Part shown: positions 17,523 through 26,707 of the stretch, in pieces
How positions within the stretch are numbered: position 1 is the stretch's first letter
Layout: each line of letters opens with the position of its first letter
Assembly: GCA_031291595.1 (NCBI GenBank)
Contig: JARLIU010000198.1
Location: forward strand, 1-43,172
From: Ancalomicrobiaceae bacterium
GTDB taxonomy: Bacteria; Pseudomonadota; Alphaproteobacteria; Rhizobiales; Ancalomicrobiaceae
Direction: 5' to 3'
Length of the DNA: 43,172 nt
Made by a program: the position numbers and the translations under genes
The notes under the pieces: model-generated
The model's input: only the letters and a program-made list of their open reading frames with translations
Databases searched by the model: none
Told to the model about the DNA's origin: nothing

Positions 17523-19019
17523 TCAGAACCTCGGCAGATCGGGAAAGCGCAACTGGCCGGCATGGACGCGCATGCGGCCAAGTTCGGCACAGCGGTGCAG
17601 TTCGGGAAACATCTTGCCCGGGTTCAGCAATTGCTTGGCGTCGAAGGCGCATTTGACCCGCATCTGATGCGCGAGGTCGACCTCGTTGAACATCGTGCCC
17701 ATCAGGTCGCGCTTCTCCACCCCGACGCCGTGTTCGCCGGTCAAAACCCCACCGACGGCGACGCAGAGCCTGAGGATGTCGGCGCCGAAGGCCTCGGCGC
17801 GCTCGAGTTCGCCGGGTTTGTTGGCGTCATAGAGGATCAGCGGGTGCAGGTTGCCGTCGCCGGCGTGGAACACGTTGGCGACACGCAAGCCGTAGTCGGC
17901 CGAAAGCTCGCGCATACGCCTGAGCACCTCGGAGATCGCCTTCCTCGGAATGGTGCCGTCCATGCACAGGTAGTCGGGCGAGATGCGGCCGACGGCGGGA
18001 AAGGCCGCCTTGCGGCCGGCCCAGAACGCCAGCCGCTCGGCATCCGAGGTCGAGATGCGGCAGTCCACCGCGCCGCGTGCCTTGACGATGGCCTCGACAC
18101 GGGCGATCAGGTCGTCGACCTCGACCGGCGGGCCGTCCAGTTCGACGATGAGCAGCGCCTCGGCGTCGCGCGGATAGCCGACATGGACGAAGTCCTCCGC
18201 CGCGTTGATCGCCGGGTGATCCATCATCTCCATGCCGCCAGGAATGATGCCAGCGGCGATGATGTCGGCGACCGCGTCGGCAGCATTGTCGGAGGAGGAA
18301 AACGCGACCAGCACGGCGCGGGCGGTCTCCGGTGCCTTGAGGATACGGACGGTCACCTCGGTGATGACGGCCAACAGCCCTTCCGACCCGGTCATCAGCG
18401 CGAGCAGGTCGTAGCCGTCGCTGTCGAGATGCTTGCCGCCGAGCCGCACCACCTCGCCGGTCATCAGCACCATCTCGAGCCCGAGCACGTTGTTGGTGGT
18501 CAGCCCGTATTTGAGGCTGTGCACGCCGCCGGAATTCTCCGCCACGTTACCGCCGATCGAGCAGGCGAGCTGCGAGGAGGGATCGGGGGCATAGTAGAAG
18601 CCGCGGTGCTCGACGGCCCGGGTCAGCCCGAGATTGGTGACACCGGGCTGGGCGACGACGGCCCGATTGGCAAAGTCGATATCGAGGATGCGGTTGAAGC
18701 GCATCATCGACATCAGGACGCCGTCGGCCAGCGGCAGAGCGCCGCCGGACAGCGAGGTGCCGGCGCCGCGCGGCACCACCTTGACGTCATGCGCGTGACA
18801 GAACGCCAGAATGCGCGAGACTTCCTCCGTCGTCTCCGGCAGGACGACGACGAGCGGCAATTGCGCGTAGGCGGTGAGCGCGTCGGATTCCCACGGCTTC
18901 AAGCCGCGTTCGTCGACCACCATGCGGCTTTTCGGCAGGATGCGGCCGAGCCCGGCGATGATCTCGTCGCGGTGGGCGAGCGTTGCGGCATCGGGCACCG
19001 GCATCTGAACCAGGGTCAT
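17523..19019 (-). CDS. glcD: Glycolate oxidase catalytic FAD subunit GlcD
   Basis: GlcD oxidises glycolate (and often D-lactate) to the 2-oxo acid using FAD. The 498-residue protein matches the family length. FAD-binding PCMH motifs are VVPRGAGTSLSGGALPLADG, VVAQPGVTNLGL and SSQLACSIGGNVAENSGG. The C-terminal FAD-oxidase domain has GDGNLHPLILYD and a GVLTGEHGVGVEKRDLM segment, both typical of GlcD/D-lactate dehydrogenases. The ATG at 19019 fits the family start; the frame stays open upstream without similarity. It leads the glcDEF operon; no glcC-type regulator is adjacent. Confidence 0.96.
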   Translation of the reverse strand: MTLVQMPVPDAATLAHRDEIIAGLGRILPKSRMVVDERGLKPWESDALTAYAQLPLVVVLPETTEEVSRILAFCHAHDVKVVPRGAGTSLSGGALPLADGVLMSMMRFNRILDIDFANRAVVAQPGVTNLGLTRAVEHRGFYYAPDPSSQLACSIGGNVAENSGGVHSLKYGLTTNNVLGLEMVLMTGEVVRLGGKHLDSDGYDLLALMTGSEGLLAVITEVTVRILKAPETARAVLVAFSSSDNAADAVADIIAAGIIPGGMEMMDHPAINAAEDFVHVGYPRDAEALLIVELDGPPVEVDDLIARVEAIVKARGAVDCRISTSDAERLAFWAGRKAAFPAVGRISPDYLCMDGTIPRKAISEVLRRMRELSADYGLRVANVFHAGDGNLHPLILYDANKPGELERAEAFGADILRLCVAVGGVLTGEHGVGVEKRDLMGTMFNEVDLAHQMRVKCAFDAKQLLNPGKMFPELHRCAELGRMRVHAGQLRFPDLPRF

Positions 19020-19509
19020 CAGGCGTGTTCCGTCCCTTGCAGGTTCGTCGGCCGGCATCCGCTGGGCAGCCGGCATCGATCGGTTTGGATGGATCCTAGC
19101 GCGGAGGATGGCGTTGTCAGCCCCCTGCGCGCTGGACAGACGAAAGATCGCGCCTAATTGCAACGATAGGCTAAGAGCGGGCCAGCCTTTGCGAATTGCC
19201 GCAGCTGGCGAAATCCGACAAAATGCCCGAGGTCGTGAGGGTGCCGGGCAAGGCGGCGCCGTCGCCGAGGGAGTGTCTTGCCACCGGGGGGCTGGCAACG
19301 GCATATGGATCCGCCGATGATGCGGGTTCTTCCCGATCTTTCGCTGGCCGAAGGCCGTCGCTGCCGTCGCCGGGGGCTCCCCCCGGGGAGTGCGGTCGTC
19401 GGCCCTTTCGCCGCGCCGCCGGCCATTGGCCGATGCGGCTCAGGGTCTAACGGAGATCGAGATCTGCCGGCATCAGGCTCGCCGGCGATCTTTCGAGCGG
19501 AGTGAAAAC
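19020..19509. other. 490-base divergent intergenic region between glcD and a cytochrome c gene
   Basis: I see no gene here that I can support. Two hairpins are visible: TTGCCA / TGGCAA with a 9-base loop (19278-19298), and CCGGGGG / CCCCCGG with a 3-base loop (19370-19386), neither followed by a T-run. The region must carry both divergent promoters and is a likely site for regulation of glcDEF. Confidence 0.4.
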
Positions 19510-19911
19510 ATGATGAAGCAGGTAGTCGTTGCAGCCCTATTTCTTCTCGGCGCCACCGCCGGCGCCCAGGCCGATGGCGATCCGGTGGCCGGTGAAAAGG
19601 TGTTCGCCCAGTGCAAGGCCTGTCACAACATCGGCGAAGGCGCCACCAACAAAATCGGACCGGAACTGAACGGCGTGATCGGCCGCAAGGCGGGCTCGAT
19701 CGAAACCTTCAAGATGTATGGCGAGAACCTGAAGAAGATGGGCGCCGACGGCTTGGTTTGGGATGCGGAGAAGCTCACAAAATACCTGCATAATCCCAGA
19801 GAATTCAATCCAGGAACCAAGATGTCGTTCGTCGGTCTGAAGAAGGATGAGGATGTGGCGAACGTCATCGCCTACCTGTCGCAGTTCGACGCCGACGGCA
19901 AGAAGAAGTAA
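19510..19911 (+). CDS. Soluble class I cytochrome c (c2/c550 type)
   Basis: This is a periplasmic electron carrier of 133 residues. A signal peptide (residues 1-22, cleavage near AQA-D) is followed by the haem attachment site CKACH and a distal methionine ligand in GTKMSFVGL. The core GDPVAGEKVFAQCKACHNIG and the lysine-rich tail match cytochromes c2 and c550, which carry electrons from the bc1 complex to oxidases. The ATG at 19510 follows GCGGAG; a second ATG immediately follows. A good terminator lies 29 bases downstream. It is divergent from glcDEF, but a direct electron link is only a guess because GlcDEF normally passes electrons to quinone. Confidence 0.95.
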   Translation: MMKQVVVAALFLLGATAGAQADGDPVAGEKVFAQCKACHNIGEGATNKIGPELNGVIGRKAGSIETFKMYGENLKKMGADGLVWDAEKLTKYLHNPREFNPGTKMSFVGLKKDEDVANVIAYLSQFDADGKKK

Positions 19912-19939
19912 TCGCAGCCGATCGCCAGTTGACTATGAC

Positions 19940-19963
19940 GGCCCGCCCTAACGGCGGGCCTTT
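19940..19963. terminator. Rho-independent terminator after the cytochrome c gene
   Basis: An 8-base-pair stem, GGCCCGCC / GGCGGGCC (19940-19947 and 19953-19960), with the 5-base loop CTAAC is followed by TTT. It sits between convergent genes and ends the cytochrome transcript. Confidence 0.75.
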
Positions 19964-19989
19964 CCATGCGCGCGGACGCCGCCAGCCAC

Positions 19990-21300
19990 TCACGTCTCGC
20001 CGTGGTGGCTGCGGATGCGATGCACGACGACATAGATGGCGACGACGACGAACGGCACGGCCAAGCCGGTGATCACATTGGGATCGAGGCCGAGGTGCAG
20101 CGTCTCCTTCGCCGCCTTGACCAGATAGCCGATGAGGCCGACGACGTAGTAGCTGATCGCCGCCACCGACAGGCCCTCGACCGTCTGCTGCAATTGCAGC
20201 TGCCGGCGAGCGCGCAGGTTCATCGACTGCAGCAGCTCGCGGTTCTGCTGCTCGACCTCGATGTCGACCCTGGTCCTCAGCAGTTCGGCGGCGCGCGCCA
20301 GCTTTTCCGACAGATCGCGCTGGCGCGCCACCGTCACCTGCACGGTGCGGATCGCCGGACCCATGCGGCGTTCGAGGAAGCTCGACCACGAGGCGAAGCC
20401 CGGCATCGCTGTCTCCTCGATGGCGCCGAGCCGGCTCTTGACGATCTCGTCGTAGGCGTTCGACGCGCCGAAGCGATAGGAGGTCTCGGCCGAACCGGCC
20501 TCGACGTCGGCGGAGAGGCGGGAAAGATCGGCGAGCAGCTTGCGGTTGACTTCCAGGCCCTCGGAAGCGCGGATGCTGTTGGCGATGTCGACCAGTTCGC
20601 GTTCGATGCGGCGGACGTCCGGACCGACACGCTCGGCCTCCGGCAGGCCGAGCAGCGAAAAGGTGCGGTAGGTCTCGATTTCGAGCAGCCGCTGAACCAG
20701 CGCGCCGGCCTCTTGGGCGGTGAGACCGCGATCGACGACCAGGATGCGCGAGCGCCCGTCGCCGTCCTGGCGGAAGTCGGTCAAGGCCAGCGCCCGTCCG
20801 TCGAGGCACTGCGACACGCACAGGCTGGTCGGGTCGAAGCCGGCGATGAGCTGATCGAGATCGCCGTCGTGGCGGCGCAATTCGGCGCGGATGGCGACCA
20901 TCAGCGGGCCGGGCGCCACGAAAGAGGCGCCGAACGGGTGCATGGGCACCGCCTCGGCGAATGGCAGCGCATCGCCGCTGAGCGGCGCGTCCCAGCCGTA
21001 GGTGGTGAACTCGGAGTGACGCTCCCACTTCAGGGTGCCATTGGCGAAGGGCACGACGTGATGGCGGGCACTGTCGCCCGGACCGGCGGCGCCCTGCGCG
21101 CGACAGAGATCGGCGAAGAAGGTCCGGTCGGGCTTGGAGGCACCGCGCACTACCTCGAAGGCATAGTGCAGGAACACCCGCGGCGGCGTCACCAGCCGGA
21201 ACGGGCGGGCATGGATCTCGCCGAGCACGATCGAGCGGAGCGGATGCGGCTCGAACGGGCGTCCATCGCCGTCGCGCTTCAGACCGGACTCGTCGAGCAC
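19990..21300 (-). CDS. DUF3422 family membrane protein
   Basis: This 436-residue protein of the DUF3422 family has no known function. The family N-terminus is clear: FEPHPLRSIVLGEIHARPF. The middle is largely helical and charged. Two hydrophobic helices near the C-terminus (about residues 380-398 and 410-430) would anchor it in the inner membrane, with the long N-terminal part probably cytoplasmic. The start is GTG at 21300, preceded by a GGGAGGGA site about 6 bases upstream. It is convergent with the cytochrome c gene and divergent from the alpha/beta hydrolase. Confidence 0.85.
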   Translation of the reverse strand: MLDESGLKRDGDGRPFEPHPLRSIVLGEIHARPFRLVTPPRVFLHYAFEVVRGASKPDRTFFADLCRAQGAAGPGDSARHHVVPFANGTLKWERHSEFTTYGWDAPLSGDALPFAEAVPMHPFGASFVAPGPLMVAIRAELRRHDGDLDQLIAGFDPTSLCVSQCLDGRALALTDFRQDGDGRSRILVVDRGLTAQEAGALVQRLLEIETYRTFSLLGLPEAERVGPDVRRIERELVDIANSIRASEGLEVNRKLLADLSRLSADVEAGSAETSYRFGASNAYDEIVKSRLGAIEETAMPGFASWSSFLERRMGPAIRTVQVTVARQRDLSEKLARAAELLRTRVDIEVEQQNRELLQSMNLRARRQLQLQQTVEGLSVAAISYYVVGLIGYLVKAAKETLHLGLDPNVITGLAVPFVVVAIYVVVHRIRSHHGET

Positions 21301-21529
21301 CGCCGTCCCTCCCCTCGCCCAGCCGAACTCCCGGCCAATTCACCTTTGCGTCCTGCGCCCGATTTCGCGCTGCGAATGCCTGCGCCGTCAAGCCGTTGGT
21401 GCTCGTCCATAAGGCGGATGGCCGGGACCGGGCGGACGACGGCCGGAAGGCCAGGACCTGGCACACCTTTCCGGCGCGGCCGGGTCGGCCTATAGCTCGA
21501 TCTCGGAATCGCCGCCATTGGGCTCGACC

Positions 21530-22408
21530 ATGACGGCATCCCCATCAGATGACAGCGGATCGCCGACCATGCCGATGAGCCCCATTTTCCGCCCGAGCTT
21601 GAACCTGCCGTCGCGGCGTGCCGTGCTTGTCGGCGGCTCGGCGCTCATCGGGCTGCCGTTCGGCGCCGGACAGCTACGGGCGTTCGAGACGGAGCCGGCC
21701 GATGCGCGCGTCGCGGCGGAGACCCTCGCCTATCCGGCCGCCAAGCGGGGCACGCTCAAGGGCTACCTCGCCCGGCCGAAGGCGGTCGCCGGCAGGCGCC
21801 CCGGGGTCATCGTCATCCACGAGATCCGCGGCATCAACGGCCATTTCCGCGACCTGGCGCGACGTCTGGCGCTTGAGGGCATGATCGGCTTTGTGCCGGA
21901 TCTCGCTTCGGCGCAGAACTATGACCGGGAAGGTTCGGACGAGGTGCGCGACTACCTGCAGAAGCTGCCCGTCGCCGAGGCGGCGGAAGAATATCGCTAC
22001 GCCATCGACTTCCTGTCGCGCCAGCCGGATTGTTCGGGCGCGATCGGCATCATCGGCTTCGCCTGGGGCGGTCCGATCGCCGCCGAGATCGCGGCGATGC
22101 CGGCCAAACCGGTCAAGGCCGCCGTACTGTATTACTCGCTGCCGACCTCGGTGGATCTGGTGACGAAATTCACCGCCCCGGTGCTGCTGCAATATGCCGA
22201 GCTGGATCCGCACACCCAGCCGCAAATCGATACGGTTGAGAAGAAGCTGATTGGCTATTCCAAAGTCTACGAGCAATACGTCTACGACGGCGCCAAGCCC
22301 AATTTCGCCAATGAATCCCTGACGAAATGGTACAACAAGGCGCAGGCGGACCTTGCCTGGGGTCGGACGGTGAATTTCCTCAAGCGACAGTTGAACGTCG
22401 GGACGTGA
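21530..22408 (+). CDS. Tat-exported dienelactone-hydrolase-family protein lacking catalytic residues
   Basis: This 292-residue alpha/beta-hydrolase of the dienelactone hydrolase family carries an N-terminal twin-arginine signal (PSRRAVLVGGSALIGLP, residues 27-43). The fold markers GVIVIHEIRGINGHFRDLARRL and the QYAELDPHTQ strand are present. At the nucleophile elbow, where active members have GxCxGG, this protein has GFAWGG with Ala178. The segment that should carry the catalytic His reads YDGAKPNFANES, with no His. The Asp at about 226 remains. It is therefore probably not a hydrolase of the usual mechanism and may be a binding protein. The ATG at 21530 is my choice; a TTG at 21518 and later ATGs at 21569 and 21575 are alternatives. 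Confidence 0.85.
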   Translation: MTASPSDDSGSPTMPMSPIFRPSLNLPSRRAVLVGGSALIGLPFGAGQLRAFETEPADARVAAETLAYPAAKRGTLKGYLARPKAVAGRRPGVIVIHEIRGINGHFRDLARRLALEGMIGFVPDLASAQNYDREGSDEVRDYLQKLPVAEAAEEYRYAIDFLSRQPDCSGAIGIIGFAWGGPIAAEIAAMPAKPVKAAVLYYSLPTSVDLVTKFTAPVLLQYAELDPHTQPQIDTVEKKLIGYSKVYEQYVYDGAKPNFANESLTKWYNKAQADLAWGRTVNFLKRQLNVGT

Positions 22409-22440
22409 GGACGTTCGGCCAACCATCAACAAGACTTGTC

Positions 22441-22517
22441 CGTCATTGCGAGCAAAGCGACGCAATCCAGAAAGCCAAACCAAGACTCTGGATTGCTTCG
22501 CTTCGCTCGCATTGACG
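22441..22517. repeat. Intergenic imperfect palindrome (REP-like)
   Basis: Two 31-base arms (22441-22471 and 22487-22517) are inverted with 28 of 31 positions complementary, separated by 15 bases. The arms contain the CGTCATTGCGAGC and GCAATCCAGA blocks that I know from dispersed repeats in many proteobacterial genomes. It lies between convergent genes and may stabilise or terminate both transcripts. Confidence 0.85.
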
Positions 22518-22567
22518 AAGAAATATTTTCGACGGCTGCCGGCGCATTGCTGCCGACTGCCCGTCCC

Positions 22568-23683
22568 TCACTTGCGCCAGGTGAAAACCGACGAGGCGGC
22601 GTAGTTGAACACGGCGCTCAACAGCGCTCCCGCCAGTGCCGCGATCCAGGCGACCGGATGGTGGCCGTAGACCCATGAGCCGACGCCAACGCTCGCCACC
22701 GTACCGACCGAGCAGACGATGTAGAAGGTGACGAGGCCGTAGAGGAAGGCGAATCCCTTCAGCCGGCGGTCGCGATAGGTCATCTGGTTGTTGAGGAGGA
22801 AGTTCCAGCTCATCGCCACCATGACCGCGGTGAACTGGCCCCACTCGAAGCTCATGTCGAACAGCCGCATGGCGACGTTGATGGTGGCAAGGTGCACTGC
22901 CACGCCGGATACGCCCACCGAGGCGAACATCAGGAAGCGCACCGGCAACAGGCCGCCGGAGAATTTCGACACCAAGAGCCCGAGGTATTCGGCGGTGACC
23001 AGCGAATCGAGCTTGGATTCGCCGGCGAGCCGTTCGCGGAAGGTGAACGGCACTTCGACCGTCTTCATCGGCGGCGAAGACGAGACGATGTCCAACAGGA
23101 TCTTGAAACCCTCGCGGGCGATCTTGCCGGCGACCGCCTCGACCTTCTCGCGGCGGATCATGAAGAAGCCGCTCATCGGATCGTTGAAGGTGATCTTCAA
23201 CAGCTTCTTGGCCAACGAGGTGGCCAACTCGCTGCCCCAGCGGCGGACCGACGACAGGCCGTCGCCGGCGGTGCCGCCCGCGACGTAACGGCTGCCGACG
23301 ACCAGATCGGCACCCTGGTGGATCTCCTCCAGCATCTTCGGCAGGATGGTCTCGTCGTGCTGCAGGTCGGCATCCATCACCGCGACGACGGGGGCGGAGG
23401 AGGACAGGATCCCCTCGACGCAGGCACCCGACAGGCCGCGCCGGCCGACACGCCTGACACAGCGAACCCGCGGATTGCTGCGGGCGAGGTCCTTGACCAC
23501 CGCGGCGGTGCCGTCGGGAGAATCGTCGTCGACGACGATCGCCTCCCAGGCGATGCCCTTGAGCACTTCGTCAAGACGCTGCATCAGCACCGGAACATTG
23601 TTCCGCTCGTTGTAGGAAGGAACGATCACGGACAATTCAATGGGGTCGATTGCGGCAGCTTCGATCTGAATGTGTGGCTCCAT
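22568..23683 (-). CDS. Family 2 glycosyltransferase with C-terminal GtrA membrane domain
   Basis: This 371-residue protein has two parts. The N-terminal GT2 domain (about residues 16-235) has LSVIVPSYNERNNV, VVDDDSPDGT and the DxD-type MDADLQHDE, and resembles dolichol/polyprenol-phosphate mannosyltransferases. The C-terminal GtrA domain has about four transmembrane helices, ending AVFNYAASSVFTWRK. Fusions of this kind make polyprenyl-phosphate sugars and are thought to help flip them for glycan or lipid modification. The ATG at 23683 is preferred; a TTG at 23716 would add 11 residues. No other glycan genes are nearby. Confidence 0.92.
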   Translation of the reverse strand: MEPHIQIEAAAIDPIELSVIVPSYNERNNVPVLMQRLDEVLKGIAWEAIVVDDDSPDGTAAVVKDLARSNPRVRCVRRVGRRGLSGACVEGILSSSAPVVAVMDADLQHDETILPKMLEEIHQGADLVVGSRYVAGGTAGDGLSSVRRWGSELATSLAKKLLKITFNDPMSGFFMIRREKVEAVAGKIAREGFKILLDIVSSSPPMKTVEVPFTFRERLAGESKLDSLVTAEYLGLLVSKFSGGLLPVRFLMFASVGVSGVAVHLATINVAMRLFDMSFEWGQFTAVMVAMSWNFLLNNQMTYRDRRLKGFAFLYGLVTFYIVCSVGTVASVGVGSWVYGHHPVAWIAALAGALLSAVFNYAASSVFTWRK

Positions 23684-23938
23684 GCCGTTTGGCCCAATTC
23701 TATGCTCTGCTTGCAACGAAGCAACCGCACCAATTGCGGTCGGCCAATCAACTCGGAAACCGATGACGTGCCGATGTCGAAGCGCGTTCAGCCACAGTGC
23801 CGTACTCGGCGGACCTTTTACACGGCACTCGACTATTCGTCATGGTAAAAATGGCTGGGCTGGTCGCCCGGCGACGCACGGCAGCGGCAGCGCCCCGCCC
23901 GTTCCGCATGGCTTGGCCGAGGCTGCGGCGCGGGACGT

Positions 23939-25291
23939 TCACGCCGCCGCCGGCGTTTCCACCCGCCAGGTGGAGAGGTCCTTTTCGCGCCCGATGAGGG
24001 CGAGGCCGTAGGCAATCGACACCAGCTGATCGCCGGTCTCGATCCGATCGGCGCCGAAACGTCGCTCGAACAGCTGGCGGATCGCCGGAAGGTAGGAGGA
24101 GCCACCGGTCAGGAACACGCGATCGATGGCAGCGGGCCGGACGCCGGCCTTGTGCATGGCCTCGTCGACCGAGGCCTCGATGCGGCCGAGATCGTCGCCG
24201 ATCCAGCGCTCTAAATCGGCGCGCGCGATCGGGGCGTCGATGCGGATCGATCCGGCATGCAGCTTGAGGACGGCGCGTTCGTCGCGCGACAGGGCGATCT
24301 TGGCGTGAGAGACTGCGCGGTAGAGATCCCAGGTCAGATCGTCTTCCAACAGTTCGATCAGCCGGTCGAGGCCGGAACGGTCGACCGACTGGTTGGCCAG
24401 GTCTTCCAGTTCGCGCAAGGTCGCCGCCGATTTCATGATCGCCAGATGGTTCCAGCGGGCGAAATTGGCGAAATAGTGCACCGGAATCTCCAGCTCCTTG
24501 CCGAAGGAGCGATAGCGCGTGCCCTTGCCGAGGCGCGGCGAGATGACGTTGTCGATGATGCGGTAGTCGAACGTGTCGCCGGCGATGCCGACACCGGCGG
24601 CGCCGAGCGGTTCGGCGGTCAAGCCGTCGGCATGACGGACGAAGCGGATGATGGAGAAGTCGGAAGTGCCGCCGCCGAAGTCGGCCACCAGGATGGTGGC
24701 GCTGGTCTGCAGGCGCTGCGCGTAGAAATAGGCTGCGGCGACCGGTTCGTAGACGAAGTCGACGCTGTCGAAGCCCAATTGCTCGAGCCCGGCGCGATAG
24801 CGGGAAATCGCCAGGGCCTCGTCCGGATCGGCGCCGGCGAAGGTCACCGGGCGGCCGATGACGAGGCGCGGGCGCGGCTCGCCGAGCGGCTTGTCGGCGT
24901 GGGATTCGAGTTTCTTCAGGAAGGTGGCGAGCAGGTCCTCGAAGCGGTAGCGCTTGCCGTGCGCGATGGTATCGGAGAAGGCCTTCGAGGCGGCGAAGGT
25001 CTTGAAGGATTGCAGGAACCGGCAATCCTGCGGATCTTCGGCGAAGCGCGCGATGCCCCAGGGCCCGGCCTCGATGCGGTTCTCCGAAACGCCGGGCCTC
25101 AGCCGCTTCTGGAAGAAGCAGAGCGCCGAGCGGAAGACGCCATGCACGTCCGAACCTTGGGTGAAGGTCAGCACATCGGCCTTGCCGTCGGCGCCGGCGA
25201 CCGCCGCAACCGTATTGGTGGTGCCGAAATCGAGGCCGAGGGCCGGCACGTCGGCCGGAGTGCGCGACGAGCTGCCATGAAGACGCATCAT
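23939..25291 (-). CDS. Hsp70-family protein without substrate-binding domain (YegD-like)
   Basis: This 450-residue Hsp70/actin-fold ATPase has phosphate 1 GLDFGTTNT (near residue 19), phosphate 2 VADFGGGTSDFS and the adenosine motif FLTGGSSYLPAI. It ends shortly after the nucleotide-binding domain, so it lacks the peptide-binding and lid domains of DnaK (about 640 residues). It resembles E. coli YegD, whose role is not clear. The ATG at 25291 (or 25288) has GAGAG just upstream; ATGs farther upstream extend without similarity. It stands alone, between the glycosyltransferase and an EamA transporter on the same strand, with 200-base gaps. Confidence 0.92.
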   Translation of the reverse strand: MMRLHGSSSRTPADVPALGLDFGTTNTVAAVAGADGKADVLTFTQGSDVHGVFRSALCFFQKRLRPGVSENRIEAGPWGIARFAEDPQDCRFLQSFKTFAASKAFSDTIAHGKRYRFEDLLATFLKKLESHADKPLGEPRPRLVIGRPVTFAGADPDEALAISRYRAGLEQLGFDSVDFVYEPVAAAYFYAQRLQTSATILVADFGGGTSDFSIIRFVRHADGLTAEPLGAAGVGIAGDTFDYRIIDNVISPRLGKGTRYRSFGKELEIPVHYFANFARWNHLAIMKSAATLRELEDLANQSVDRSGLDRLIELLEDDLTWDLYRAVSHAKIALSRDERAVLKLHAGSIRIDAPIARADLERWIGDDLGRIEASVDEAMHKAGVRPAAIDRVFLTGGSSYLPAIRQLFERRFGADRIETGDQLVSIAYGLALIGREKDLSTWRVETPAAA

Positions 25292-25502
25292 GCTCTCAAA
25301 CCTTTGATTCGAGCGGGTTGCCGCCATCGGAGCGGTTCCCTCGCAACGGAACATGCCCGGGCCGTCCGGCGGCGGGACGCCGTTGAGGTCGCGGTCATGG
25401 CGGTTGTTGTTTGGCTGAAGGGACCGCGTGGTTACCCGATTGTTCGGCCGAGTTCAACCGACATGCGTGCGGCGGCCGATCACTTATGGGTGGATCCGTC
25501 GG

Positions 25503-26435
25503 TCAGCGCGAGCGGCCGGAGCGCAGCACCACGACGTTGCCGAGCAGCGCGAGCCCCAGCCCGGCAAGCGCCGGCAGGGTCCAGTGGTAGCCTTCGGCGA
25601 CGGTCGAGATCAGCAGCGCGAAGGTCGGATACATCACCGCCGCATAGCCGGCCCGGCTCGGGCCGATGCGACCGAGCAGCGTCAGATAGGCCCAGAAGGC
25701 CATGACGGTGCAGATGACGGCCAGATAGGCGAGCGAGCCGACATAGGCGAGCGTGGGAACGAGGATGAACGGCCGTCCCTGGACCCAGGCGGCGAGCGCC
25801 AGCAAACCAATGCCGTAGACCATGCCCCAGGCGCTGGCCGACATGACGGGCACGCGGTCGCGTTGCAGCGTCGACGAAACCATGTTGCCGAGCGAGAAAG
25901 CCAATGTGCCGAGGGTGGCCAGCCCCAGCCCGACCAGGGCGCCGAGGTCCAGCGTCGTGCCGAGGACCTGCGGCAGAAACAGCAATCCGACGCCGACGAC
26001 GCCGATCACCCCGCCGAAGGCGACGCGCGGCGATATCGGTGTGCCGAAGACGATGCGGGCGAGCAGGATGTTGAACACCGAGGCGGCGGAGAACACGACC
26101 GACAGCAGCCCGGAGGGCAGGAATTCGCCGGCGTGGTACATCATGGCGAAGTTGAAGGAGAACAGCAGCAGCCCCGTCGCCGCGAATTTCAGGTGCTGCC
26201 GCCAGGAAAAGCGCATGGGCTGGCGCGTGACAAGCAGCCAGAGCCAGAGGATCACCGCGGCGGTCAGGAAGCGCCAGACGAGCGAGACTTCCGCCGCCAC
26301 TCGTCCGAGCTGCATGTGCAGTGCGAACCAACTCGTCGACCAGGCGAAAACGGTGACGGCGTAGAGCCCGAATTCGGCGGGGCCGAAGGCGGGAGCGCGC
26401 ACGCCCGATGCGTGAGGGTTTGCCGATGCGGTCAT
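25503..26435 (-). CDS. EamA (drug/metabolite transporter) family permease
   Basis: This 310-residue inner-membrane transporter has about ten hydrophobic helices in two EamA repeats. The first repeat starts FGLYAVTVFAWSTSWFAL and the second includes LATLGTLAFSLGNMVSS. The WRFLTAAVILWL segment is typical of the family. The substrate cannot be named; family members export amino acids, sugars or metabolites. The ATG at 26435 gives the normal family length. The 270 bases upstream, to lutC, show no supportable gene. Confidence 0.9.
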   Translation of the reverse strand: MTASANPHASGVRAPAFGPAEFGLYAVTVFAWSTSWFALHMQLGRVAAEVSLVWRFLTAAVILWLWLLVTRQPMRFSWRQHLKFAATGLLLFSFNFAMMYHAGEFLPSGLLSVVFSAASVFNILLARIVFGTPISPRVAFGGVIGVVGVGLLFLPQVLGTTLDLGALVGLGLATLGTLAFSLGNMVSSTLQRDRVPVMSASAWGMVYGIGLLALAAWVQGRPFILVPTLAYVGSLAYLAVICTVMAFWAYLTLLGRIGPSRAGYAAVMYPTFALLISTVAEGYHWTLPALAGLGLALLGNVVVLRSGRSR

Positions 26436-26707
26436 GCGATGATGCGGGCTTTACGAACAGCGGGATCGTCAGAGGCGTTCAGGCCGCCGGCCCAACGGTG
26501 GAATGGGCACCGCGATCCGAAGCGGCCACATTCGCACCCCGGCCCATCGCCGTCCAATCGAAATCCGTGAAGCGATCGGTCAGATCGCGTGATCGGCGGG
26601 ACACTGTCACCAGCCGGGGCTGCCGCCGCGGGAAAAGCCAGGTCCACATGGGATGATCCTTACCGCCGATAGCCCGGCCATTATGCCCGATCCCGGCCGG
26701 CGGCGCA

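Noticed and set aside
17472-19157. A 561-codon plus-strand open frame opposite glcD
   Set aside because: Composition (His/Asp/Val-rich, no domains) is that of an antisense shadow; GlcD is unmistakable on the minus strand.
26432-26707. Small open frames between the EamA gene and lutC
   Set aside because: No ribosome binding site, no domain and no conserved feature supports them.
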